Assembly: GCA_016926455.1 (NCBI GenBank)
Contig: JAFGOO010000103.1
Coordinates: 1-33,898 of the forward strand
Reading direction: 5' to 3'
DNA length: 33,898 bases
From: Methanosarcinaceae archaeon
GTDB taxonomy: Archaea; Halobacteriota; Methanosarcinia; Methanosarcinales; Methanosarcinaceae
This document shows, piece by piece, positions 20,182-28,298 of the stretch. Position 1 is the first letter of the stretch. Each line of letters begins with the position of its first letter. The position numbers and the translations under genes are program-made. The notes beneath the pieces are model-generated. The model ran no database searches and was not told where the DNA came from. It worked only from the letters and a program-made list of their open reading frames with translations.

Positions 20182-20452
20182 TGAAAGAGCAGGGCTATTT
20201 GGTCTGTTCCTGTTCTTTGTTCTTATGATATTCGCACTTACAGTGTATGCAGTCGAAAAACCTGTCATTGATGAACTTGATGCAGCATTCGATGACGATT
20301 ATCGTGATGCATACCTGACAACCGAAGGAAAAGAAACCGCAGACATGTTGAAATATATCCTTGAATCGGTTTTCGTGATTGGCGTGTTAATTGCAGGGGT
20401 AATTATGGTTATAAACAGATCAATATACAAAGGACGTGACAGTAATGGCTAA
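20159..20452 (+). CDS. Small two-TM protein with acidic loop
   Basis: 97 aa; helices flank DELDAAFDDDYRDAYLTTEGKE; overlaps neighbours. Confidence 0.7.
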   Translation: MNMSLISDERAGLFGLFLFFVLMIFALTVYAVEKPVIDELDAAFDDDYRDAYLTTEGKETADMLKYILESVFVIGVLIAGVIMVINRSIYKGRDSNG

Positions 20453-23057
20453 AAGAGGGGGTGTCGATTACGGACACAATCTAAAAGCCGCACTCCACGC
20501 AGGAGAGAGCGGCAGTTCGAGCAGTTCAAGCGGTTCTAGTTCATCCAACAACAAGGCTCACATGGTTGAGATGACAGAAGCGGAACGTGTTGCAAACCAG
20601 AAGATACTCACAACATCAGAAAGGGAAGCAATACAGGCACAGAAAGACAAAGTAAAAGCGGCAGCAATAGCGGCAGATGCGGAAGCAAACGCAAGATTAC
20701 AATCTGCTGTAGAGTCTGGTCAAGTGGAGAGTGCGAAAGAAGCACTTAGAACAGTGGCAAGAGCCAACGCCAACGCTGCATCGATTGAAAGAGCATATGA
20801 AGCAGGTGCAATGGCAGAACCCACAAACACTTCTATAATACCAGAAAAGGATATGCACTGGACAGAAGCCCAAACATCATCACCGCAACCATCTAATGAG
20901 CCATACACTCCTGAGTTACCTCGTCTCAATGTTCCACCAGGCACAACGAGGGCTAGTTTGGTTCCATCTGTCAATACACAAACCAACTTACCCAAGCCTG
21001 ACATGGGTAAAAAGGCACAACTTGAAGCACAACAGGCACAGACAAGGGCTACTTTGGAATTGCTACGCAGGGAGATCGAATCTGGTAGAACAACTCTTGA
21101 TTCATATCCAATAGAGGACAATCAATTCCAGGGAACCGAAGCGGAATATGCAAGGTACGTTGACGTTCACGCAGAATATGAGAAGGACATAGCAGAATAT
21201 AACAGACTGGTTGACCAGAACAACATACTCAAAAATGATATCAGACGTTCTTCTTATTTCGGTCTTGCTGGAATGCTGGAAGATTCAAACAAGTTCTACG
21301 CTGACAGGTTACCAGATTATGAAACTTTGGTTAAAAAAGCACACTTAGAAACCAATTCAAACAACCGTGTTCTCAATGACCTTAACGCATTTGCAAAAGG
21401 GGCTTATGAACAGGTTGCAGAACACCCCATAGAGACGGTGGGAACTGTTGGATTAGGTCTTGTAACTGCTGGTTCTTTCGCATTAGGCGGTAAAGTGGCC
21501 AGTGGTGTAGTTGGCTCGTCACTAAGTGCAGGAACCAAAAAAACAGCTAGTAATCTCATTGGTTTGGGGTTGGGTTCTCTTTATGTAGGCACTGAATACA
21601 AGGCGATAGCCGCACCAGTTGAAACCGAAGAAGGAGTGAGAGCACCTACAGAAACAGAGATGTTTGAACGTGCTGGCGGTGCAGGAGTTCGAGCAGGTGC
21701 TTTAGTTACTGGATTCAAACTTTACACTAAAACAGGTGGAGAATTACCTTTCAGTATTGCAAGATCGAACAAAGACCAGACACTTCTATTTAAAAAATCA
21801 GATGTGTATATGTCAGAACCTAAACCTGATTTTCTTGAAACACTCCCTTCGACCAGGCTTAGAAACCAAAACACTCCTAGGGTGTTCACTACTGGTGAAG
21901 GGGCATACAAGGATGTGTATCTTGAAATCCCAAAAGGAAAGGAAACGAAGTTTTTGAGAGAATATCCAACAGGCGAGTTCAAGAACATCAGATCGGGAAA
22001 AGAGAGTTTTCTTTCTTTTGAACCTATGGAATCAACTGGAAAACAGAACACTCTTGCTAGCATATCTAAAAAGATTCCGACCAGAGCATACCCTAAACTT
22101 ATGGCTACCAATGGTCGCAAAATGCCTTCAATACCTTCCATTGCTGGCTACAGAGCAGAGAAAAAAATACCCCTTAGAGAAGTATACCTTTCGATGCAAC
22201 GTCTCAAAGACGTGCCTAAAATACCCGAATTTGCGGCATCAAGAACGATAAATACGAAGTCTGAATGGTTGGGATATGAACCACAGAAAACGACTGTTTC
22301 AGAGACGTTTAAACAAAGGAGTTTCGAAGCACGTACAGACATGAGAAGGATGATGCGAGATACAGCCGCAAAGATGGATTATTCTGGATTGGGGCAAGCT
22401 GGAACGCAGCCAAAAACCAAATTGAAGGATAAAACAACAATAAAAACCTTCAATGAGCGGATATATCCGAAAATGGACATTGAACCAATCGGGAATACTC
22501 GTGTTGCTGGTAGAAGGGGAAGTAAGCGATCCGTAGATGATATAATGAAATCTGGATACAAGGATGTGGCCAAGGAAATGCGGATAACTGCAACGCCTAA
22601 GAACATTGGGAAACCGTTGAAGAAACCAGGCAGTAAAGGCAGTATGTTTGGTGCATCATCTTTGTTTGGCAGGTCACCATTCACTGGTAAAATGCCAATG
22701 GCAATGAACGCTATCGGTAAAGCACCATTTAAAGCACCTGGTCAGGAAATATACACTCCAATAATGCCAAAACTTAATCCGTTGGGTTCCAGTAAGAGTT
22801 TACCGTCCACAAAGGCAATGGAATCTACCGCAACGCTGGCAAAGTCATCTACTAAAAATATTAGAGTAGCAGGTATGAAAAGTGGTGTACGTGTACCAAC
22901 ATTACCACCGCTAATATCGTTGAATAGCAACGGTGGCAAAGTAAAACGAAGGAACATACGCACAAAGAAGTATGATTGGTATATTGAAAACCCAATAGCT
23001 TCACCGTTTGCAAGTATAAAAACACCAAAGAAAACTAAAAGGAGTAAAAAGAAATGA
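20445..23057 (+). CDS. Large structural-type protein: Ser-rich N-terminus, coiled coil, Gly-rich hydrophobic centre, very basic C-terminus
   Basis: ~870 aa from ATG 20445; GTVGLGLVTAGSFALGGKVASGVVGSSL; ends KTPKKTKRSKKK. Confidence 0.7.
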   Translation: MAKRGGVDYGHNLKAALHAGESGSSSSSSGSSSSNNKAHMVEMTEAERVANQKILTTSEREAIQAQKDKVKAAAIAADAEANARLQSAVESGQVESAKEALRTVARANANAASIERAYEAGAMAEPTNTSIIPEKDMHWTEAQTSSPQPSNEPYTPELPRLNVPPGTTRASLVPSVNTQTNLPKPDMGKKAQLEAQQAQTRATLELLRREIESGRTTLDSYPIEDNQFQGTEAEYARYVDVHAEYEKDIAEYNRLVDQNNILKNDIRRSSYFGLAGMLEDSNKFYADRLPDYETLVKKAHLETNSNNRVLNDLNAFAKGAYEQVAEHPIETVGTVGLGLVTAGSFALGGKVASGVVGSSLSAGTKKTASNLIGLGLGSLYVGTEYKAIAAPVETEEGVRAPTETEMFERAGGAGVRAGALVTGFKLYTKTGGELPFSIARSNKDQTLLFKKSDVYMSEPKPDFLETLPSTRLRNQNTPRVFTTGEGAYKDVYLEIPKGKETKFLREYPTGEFKNIRSGKESFLSFEPMESTGKQNTLASISKKIPTRAYPKLMATNGRKMPSIPSIAGYRAEKKIPLREVYLSMQRLKDVPKIPEFAASRTINTKSEWLGYEPQKTTVSETFKQRSFEARTDMRRMMRDTAAKMDYSGLGQAGTQPKTKLKDKTTIKTFNERIYPKMDIEPIGNTRVAGRRGSKRSVDDIMKSGYKDVAKEMRITATPKNIGKPLKKPGSKGSMFGASSLFGRSPFTGKMPMAMNAIGKAPFKAPGQEIYTPIMPKLNPLGSSKSLPSTKAMESTATLAKSSTKNIRVAGMKSGVRVPTLPPLISLNSNGGKVKRRNIRTKKYDWYIENPIASPFASIKTPKKTKRSKKK

Positions 23058-23179
23058 ACGGATATGATGTTTTTTTCTTTTTAATTGGGGTTGCATTGTA
23101 TTATATTGGTTCATGGATTGGGAAAAAGTTTGAGAACCGTAAAAAGAACAAGAAACAAGCACAGGAGATGAAACAATGA
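23054..23179 (+). CDS. 41-aa single-TM basic protein
   Basis: Not in ORF track: MNGYDVFFFLIGVALYYIGSWIGKKFENRKKNKKQAQEMKQ; ATGA overlap with upstream stop. Confidence 0.65.
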   Translation: MNGYDVFFFLIGVALYYIGSWIGKKFENRKKNKKQAQEMKQ

Positions 23180-23310
23180 CAGTTGTATTACTACCAAACG
23201 ATATTTCATTTCATCTTGAATCAATGGTCATGATAATAGAATTTGTTATAATGTTTGTAGCAACATTGGTCATCGTTGACAAAAAGTCGAAAGCTAAAAA
23301 AAGTTTATAG
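23176..23310 (+). CDS. 44-aa single-TM protein
   Basis: Not in ORF track: MTVVLLPNDISFHLESMVMIIEFVIMFVATLVIVDKKSKAKKSL; ATGA overlap with upstream stop. Confidence 0.65.
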   Translation: MTVVLLPNDISFHLESMVMIIEFVIMFVATLVIVDKKSKAKKSL

Positions 23311-23321
23311 TTTGATAGTAG

Positions 23322-23364
23322 CTTTCCTTTTTGTGTCATTTTACTTTTTTTATTTTCCTTTTTA
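23322..23364 (+). terminator. T-rich archaeal-type terminator after the membrane-protein operon
   Basis: Repeated T runs (CCTTTTT...TTACTTTTTTTATTTTCCTTTTT) just after the final stop. Confidence 0.5.
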
Positions 23365-23466
23365 GACAATATACGAAAAGATATAAGTACAATACGGTAA
23401 ATAGTATATTGTTTAGTAAGTATACTGGTGTACTGCTTGTACTATGATTGACTGTTAGGTGATGAA

Positions 23467-24123
23467 ATGGCATATTATAATGAGGCAAAGGTCGAATATC
23501 TTTTAGCCGACAAGTTGCTGGCTAACTTCGGACAGACGGTGAACAGTGTGAGCTTAAGCATACTAACCAATAGAACAATTAACAATACTCGGCACTTTTT
23601 AAACAAAATGTCGCCAACATACTTCATTCCATACGTTGATACAAACAAAACACATGGGTGTCTTTATAAATATCGGGCAAGCACACCGAAGGCAGAACGA
23701 ATTAGAAACGAATTGTGTAAAAGATTATTGACAGGCTCACATTTGAATTTGAAACACGATCCATTTGAAACAAGTTACAGCAACTACAGTAACATGAAAA
23801 TTTTAAAAGGGTTGGATGATTATTTTATTTGGACTATGTTTGATCTTAGAAGTCATATTGAAAAACGTGGTTCCGAATTACAAGAATACTTAGACCAACG
23901 TCATGGAGATACCGATTTTTTCAAATATCTTTTAGATGATGAAAACGCACGCCCATTTGAATTTATAATATTTAACAACAATTGGTACCCACCAGAAAAT
24001 ACAGAATATATCATCGAAGGAATAGAAGCCAGATTAAAAGGCGGATACTACCCTCAGAAGATGCAACTTAAAGCCGCAGCCAAATTGAAAGTTCTAAAAA
24101 TGAAACATGAACAAGAAAATTAA
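23467..24123 (+). CDS. Hypothetical element protein
   Basis: 218-aa intact ORF; separate upstream region; no family recognised. Confidence 0.65.
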   Translation: MAYYNEAKVEYLLADKLLANFGQTVNSVSLSILTNRTINNTRHFLNKMSPTYFIPYVDTNKTHGCLYKYRASTPKAERIRNELCKRLLTGSHLNLKHDPFETSYSNYSNMKILKGLDDYFIWTMFDLRSHIEKRGSELQEYLDQRHGDTDFFKYLLDDENARPFEFIIFNNNWYPPENTEYIIEGIEARLKGGYYPQKMQLKAAAKLKVLKMKHEQEN

Positions 24124-24218
24124 ATATAATAGAAACTTATTTATCTTATTATGACATTTATTGATGTGTTATCAGAAAATATTAAGACCTACCTCCTGGC
24201 ATAATAAAATCCACCATA

Positions 24219-24257
24219 GGCGTGAAGGTTTTTTGCTCATTCTCTTTCCTTCACGCC
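24219..24257. terminator. GC-rich hairpin, possibly a bidirectional terminator or ncRNA
   Basis: Perfect 10-bp arms GGCGTGAAGG (24219-24228) / CCTTCACGCC (24248-24257), 19-nt T-rich loop. Confidence 0.5.
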
Positions 24258-24417
24258 ACTCCCTATATCGTTTTTAGTGTCACTGCATAGCGGAAATTAA
24301 AATAAAGCGTTTTAAGGCTTTAGACTGTTTACCTATATATTTGTATTAACTCGTGTGTGTTCGTGCCACCACGTGGCTCTGCGTGGCTCTGTGTATCTAG
24401 CAGGTGATTTATGGAAG

Positions 24418-24507
24418 TCAGCTAAAAGCAGGCGTGCATTTAAGCATTATAATCACACAAATGCAAAAAACGACAAATAAAATACCACAAAACTCTTCGT
24501 AGCTCAT
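24418..24507 (-). CDS. 29-aa small membrane peptide
   Basis: Not in ORF track: MSYEEFCGILFVVFCICVIIMLKCTPAFS; directly downstream of the AbrB-like gene. Confidence 0.4.
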   Translation of the reverse strand: MSYEEFCGILFVVFCICVIIMLKCTPAFS

Positions 24508-24514
24508 ATTATCA

Positions 24515-24664
24515 TCACATCCTATTCTCTATTAGGCAAACATTTCCAGCATATTCTTTGTATTCCAAAGTTGTTCCTTTTTTCCATCCTTTCAGATCAG
24601 CTATACTTTTAGGTAGGGTAATGTGCAACCTTCCCTTAGATTCCTGGACTATAATTTTACTCAT
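24515..24664 (-). CDS. 49-aa AbrB/SpoVT-like DNA-binding protein
   Basis: Not in ORF track: MSKIIVQESKGRLHITLPKSIADLKGWKKGTTLEYKEYAGNVCLIENRM; AbrB pattern. Confidence 0.75.
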   Translation of the reverse strand: MSKIIVQESKGRLHITLPKSIADLKGWKKGTTLEYKEYAGNVCLIENRM

Positions 24665-24752
24665 GATATTACCTTATACTTAGAATATATGTACACCACA
24701 TACTAAGCATTAATAAAATAAAAGAATGATGGGTGACCTTAAAGTTACAATT

Positions 24753-24763
24753 ATGTACTTACC
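24753..24763 (-). repeat. Integrase arm-type site candidate (inverted copy of 9107-9117)
   Basis: ATGTACTTACC, reverse complement of GGTAAGTACAT; 18 nt from the attR core. Confidence 0.65.
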
Positions 24764-24770
24764 AACAACA

Positions 24771-24950
24771 CTAAATAGAAACCATATATTCATATGATAA
24801 TATTGCCAGAAAAATGAAATAATAGGCAAAAAGCCCTGTTATCCGTTCTATCATTCTTAGAAGTTCTTCTCTTCCTAGAAAAAGAGTGAACAATATTATC
24901 AAAGTAGTGATAATCAATGGAATGATGATGTACAAGCGAGTATTTTTCAT
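24771..24950 (-). pseudogene. 5' portion of the split ferric-reductase-like membrane protein gene
   Basis: Not in ORF track: MKNTRLYIIIPLIITTLIILFTLFLGREELLRMIERITGLFAYYFIFLAILSYEYM then VSI and stop from element DNA. Confidence 0.85.
24782..24790 (+). repeat. attR core CCATATATT
   Basis: Identical to 9082-9090. Confidence 0.85.
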
Positions 24951-25004
24951 AGGACATAAACCCCCTTTAATAATTAGCCTTTATTGATAATAAAGTAAAG
25001 GTAC

Positions 25005-25166
25005 TTGAATTTAATACGTGGAGATTTTGATTTCTTTAATATTGTGGAAGAAGACCGCGAAATTACCGTATCAAGAGCCGTTTTTGAACTAGCATCACGA
25101 GGTAGTATCAGGACACAAACCTTTACTGCAATACCAATTGACAAGTTCATCGAATCACTCGAATAA
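25005..25166 (+). pseudogene. 5'-truncated coding remnant or TTG-start small ORF
   Basis: LNLIRGDFDFFNIVEEDREITVSRAVFELASRGSIRTQTFTAIPIDKFIESLE with no ATG start; protein-like composition. Confidence 0.35.
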
Positions 25167-25250
25167 GAGAATCTAATTATAGGGAATGGATTTACTAGCA
25201 CAGTTCAATTAATTTGAAAAATCAGAAAAAAACAGTTTTCTAGATCCTTC

Positions 25251-25925
25251 TCATTTTCCTGAAAAATCCAAATCAAGCAAATATTTTATCAGGATTTCAT
25301 GATTATTAATGATCAGGTCTGCAGATTTGAGTTTTGATTTATCGATATAGACCGGAACAGCAACACAGTACAATCCAGCCCTTTTTGCAGATTCAACACC
25401 CATCACTGCATTTTCAATAACGATACATTCGCTTTTATCTATATCTAGCATCTCGAGGGCTTTAAGAAAGGGGTCCGGAGCAGGTTTTCCTTTAGTTATA
25501 TCCTCACCTGTAATGACCACATCAAAAGTATGGGGGAACATCTTACCAATTATATTATGCACAATGTTCCTGTCAGAGCCGGAAACTACGGCAAGTAGGA
25601 ACCTCTTCTTTAGTATAGCAAGGCATTCAGGCATTTCCTCAAAAGTCTTTAGTTCAGAAATCCTATTAAATTCCTCCCTGTACATAAGCACAATTTCCTC
25701 AGGGTCAAAAGTTTTGGAGGTGGGCTGGCCTTTTTCTAGAAGGTATCGAACTATCTCTATGGTCTGAGAACCTTCCAAATCATAGATATCCTGTTTATCC
25801 ATCTTAACTCCGATGGAATCAAAAACATTCTTTATGGAGGTGGCATGATAGGGCATAGAATCCACAAGCACACCATCCATATCGAAGATCAATGCCTTCA
25901 ATGGCATTTCAGTTCCCCTCTTCAA
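25251..25925 (-). CDS. HAD-superfamily hydrolase, beta-phosphoglucomutase-like
   Basis: 224 aa; ALIFDMDGVLVDSMPYH, VVSGSDR, GKPAPDPFLKAL, VIENAVMGVESAKRAG. Confidence 0.92.
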   Translation of the reverse strand: MKRGTEMPLKALIFDMDGVLVDSMPYHATSIKNVFDSIGVKMDKQDIYDLEGSQTIEIVRYLLEKGQPTSKTFDPEEIVLMYREEFNRISELKTFEEMPECLAILKKRFLLAVVSGSDRNIVHNIIGKMFPHTFDVVITGEDITKGKPAPDPFLKALEMLDIDKSECIVIENAVMGVESAKRAGLYCVAVPVYIDKSKLKSADLIINNHEILIKYLLDLDFSGK

Positions 25926-26100
25926 ACCTTGGCCTCTTGAAATATGATTTCTTTTATATCTTCAGTCATAAAAAACACATTGCCTCTATAAAACAATCTA
26001 TCGGTTTACTTAATTAATCTGTCCCTAATGTTTGTTCAGATACTCCCACAGTTTAGACTCAACAGGCAGTATCCCAAAATTGCTTTTATAAAAACTTCAA

Positions 26101-26140
26101 AAATACATTAAATAACATTAAAATACATTGAAAACATTTA
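26101..26140 (+). promoter_or_regulatory. Four ~10-bp tandem repeats upstream of the HTH-acyl-CoA synthetase gene
   Basis: AAATACATTA / AATAACATTA / AAATACATTG / AAAACATTTA; TATA-like TTTTATAAAA just upstream. Confidence 0.6.
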
Positions 26141-26149
26141 GCAAGAAAT

Positions 26150-28012
26150 ATGACAGCACAAAAAGAACATTATATGACACCACACGAAGTGGCTAAGAGA
26201 CTTAATGTGGAAACAAGGACTATCCATAAATGGCTTCGCGATGGAACAATGGATGGATTAAAGGTTGGGAGGCTCTGGAGAATCCCCAAATCCCAGCTTG
26301 AAAGTATAGAAAAAGAAAACAACTACCAAAAAATTCATCCCCCTTTAAACGGGAATGAACTTTCCAGAAATATGAGCAATTACGATAAAACCAGGAAAAT
26401 CTGGACAAACGAGGTACCTGAATATTTCAATTTTGGATATGATGTAATTGATGCCTGGGCAAAGGAAGATCGCAACAAACTTGCAATGATCTGGGTCAAT
26501 CAACATGGTGAAGAAAAGAAGTACACCTTCAGGGACCTGATGAAATACTCCAACCAAGCAGCAAATATTCTTCTCAAATACGGAATTAACAAAGGAGATA
26601 GAGTAATCATAATGCTTAACCGGGTGCCTGAATGGTGGGTCTTTGTAATTGCATTGATCAAACTTGGTGCTGTTGTGTGCCCATGTCCAACGCTTCTCAC
26701 CCCAAGTGATCTTCAGTACAGGGTCAATCAAGGTAAGTTCAAGATGATAATAACTGACATAGAAAATACCTACAAGGTTGAAGAGGTATGTGCATATTGT
26801 TCTTCACTTACATCACGGATGGTCGTTGATGGTGAACTGGATGGATGGGCAAGCTACCCATACGAACTTCTGTATCCTGCTCCAGTGTCTCATCATTCGG
26901 TTTCCATGCCTGCATTAACCCGTTCAACTGATCCAATGCTTATTTACTTTACTTCAGGAACAACAGGCAAAGCTAAAATGGCACTTCATGACAACAGTTA
27001 TCCGTTGGGCCATAAAGTAACTGCACAACTCTGGCAGGATATAACAGAAAACGACCTTCATTTTACTTTTTCTGATACCGGATGGGCAAAATGTGCATGG
27101 GGTAAAATATTCGGTCAATGGATTGCAGGTTCATGCCTTCTGATATACGATACACGTGGAAAGTTCAAGGCAACAGAAATACTTCCACTTATTGAAAAAT
27201 ATGAAGTAACAACATTCTGTTGTCCTCCGACCGTCTACAGGATGCTTATTCTTGCAGATTTGAGCAAGTTCGACTTAACACAGCTCAGACATTGCTGTAG
27301 TGCAGGCGAACCATTAAACCCAGAAGTAATAAAAGTATGGAGAGAAGGTACAAATCTTACAATCTATGAAGGATACGGGCAGACAGAAACATGTTGTGCA
27401 ATTGCATCATTTGCATGTATGGAAAACAAACCGGGTTCAATGGGGAAGCCATCTCCAGGATGGAACATTGAACTTCACGATGATAATGGAAAACCTGTAA
27501 AAACGTTAGAAGAGGGCAGGATTGCAATTTCACTTAATCCACGACCAGTTGGACTTCTTGTAGGGTATCTCAATGATGACGAAGAAAATGCGAAATCGTT
27601 CCAGAACGGTTTCTATTACACTGGAGACAAGGCATACATGGACGAAGATGGATACTTCTGGTTTGTTGGCCGTAATGATGATGTCATCAAAAGTTCAGGA
27701 TACCGTATCGGACCTTTTGAAGTGGAAAGTGCGCTCCTTGAACACCCTGCTGTGCAGGAATCCGCTGTAATTGGATCACCGGATAATATCCGAGGTATGA
27801 TTGTCAAGGCATTTGTGGTATTGAATGAAGGTTGTGAAGCTTCGGATTCATTAGTAAAAGAGCTTCAAAATCATGTGAAGAACACAACAGCACCATATAA
27901 ATATCCACGTTCTATTGAGTTTGTAGAAGAACTACCCAAGACAATTGGAGGCAAGATTAAACGCAAAGATCTTCGCGACATGGAAATTGATAAATTAAAA
28001 AAAGGTGCTTGA
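26150..28012 (+). CDS. Excisionase-family HTH domain fused to acyl-CoA/acetyl-CoA synthetase (AMP-forming)
   Basis: 620-aa ORF: MTPHEVAKRLNVETRTIHKWLRDGTMDGLKVGRLWRIPKSQLE followed by a full AMP-binding enzyme (YFTSGTTGKAKM, YEGYGQTET, TGDKAYMDEDGYFWFVGRNDDVIKSSGYRIGPFEVE, GGKIKR). Confidence 0.92.
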   Translation: MTAQKEHYMTPHEVAKRLNVETRTIHKWLRDGTMDGLKVGRLWRIPKSQLESIEKENNYQKIHPPLNGNELSRNMSNYDKTRKIWTNEVPEYFNFGYDVIDAWAKEDRNKLAMIWVNQHGEEKKYTFRDLMKYSNQAANILLKYGINKGDRVIIMLNRVPEWWVFVIALIKLGAVVCPCPTLLTPSDLQYRVNQGKFKMIITDIENTYKVEEVCAYCSSLTSRMVVDGELDGWASYPYELLYPAPVSHHSVSMPALTRSTDPMLIYFTSGTTGKAKMALHDNSYPLGHKVTAQLWQDITENDLHFTFSDTGWAKCAWGKIFGQWIAGSCLLIYDTRGKFKATEILPLIEKYEVTTFCCPPTVYRMLILADLSKFDLTQLRHCCSAGEPLNPEVIKVWREGTNLTIYEGYGQTETCCAIASFACMENKPGSMGKPSPGWNIELHDDNGKPVKTLEEGRIAISLNPRPVGLLVGYLNDDEENAKSFQNGFYYTGDKAYMDEDGYFWFVGRNDDVIKSSGYRIGPFEVESALLEHPAVQESAVIGSPDNIRGMIVKAFVVLNEGCEASDSLVKELQNHVKNTTAPYKYPRSIEFVEELPKTIGGKIKRKDLRDMEIDKLKKGA

Positions 28013-28272
28013 TCAATATATTTTTTAGGAGCGGGTAAAGGCTAATCCCCGCTTTTTCAAAGGTTGGATACAGCCCTTTAATATCCTCAAAACCATTAAT
28101 ATCCGTATATATTTAATATATATTCTGAGATTGGGGCTAAAATCTCTTCGTAAAATTGATAGAACCCTATCACTTGAGTGATGGGAGTAATTACAATGGT
28201 GGGTTAAAGGGGCTAAAAACCCACTCTATTTATTTCTTGGATAAATTGAAAGATTTAAATAACACAACTCTT

Positions 28273-28291
28273 CTCCTTTCAGTCAAAGGAG
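28273..28291 (+). promoter_or_regulatory. Hairpin overlapping the sufC Shine-Dalgarno
   Basis: CTCCTTT (28273-28279) / AAAGGAG (28285-28291), 5-nt loop; GGAGG 28288-28292; ATG 28299. Confidence 0.6.
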
Positions 28292-28298
28292 GAAGTTT

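Larger units (their letters stand above)
9082..24790. mobile_element. Integrated ~15.7 kb element (provirus or integrative plasmid) inserted in a ferric-reductase-like gene
   Basis: 9-bp direct repeat CCATATATT at 9082-9090 and 24782-24790; integrase next to left end; host ORF split and in frame when rejoined. Confidence 0.9.

Noticed and set aside
24974-25201. Minus-strand 75-aa ORF
   Set aside because: The opposite strand (25005-25166) has more protein-like composition; the listed ORF shows no recognisable features.
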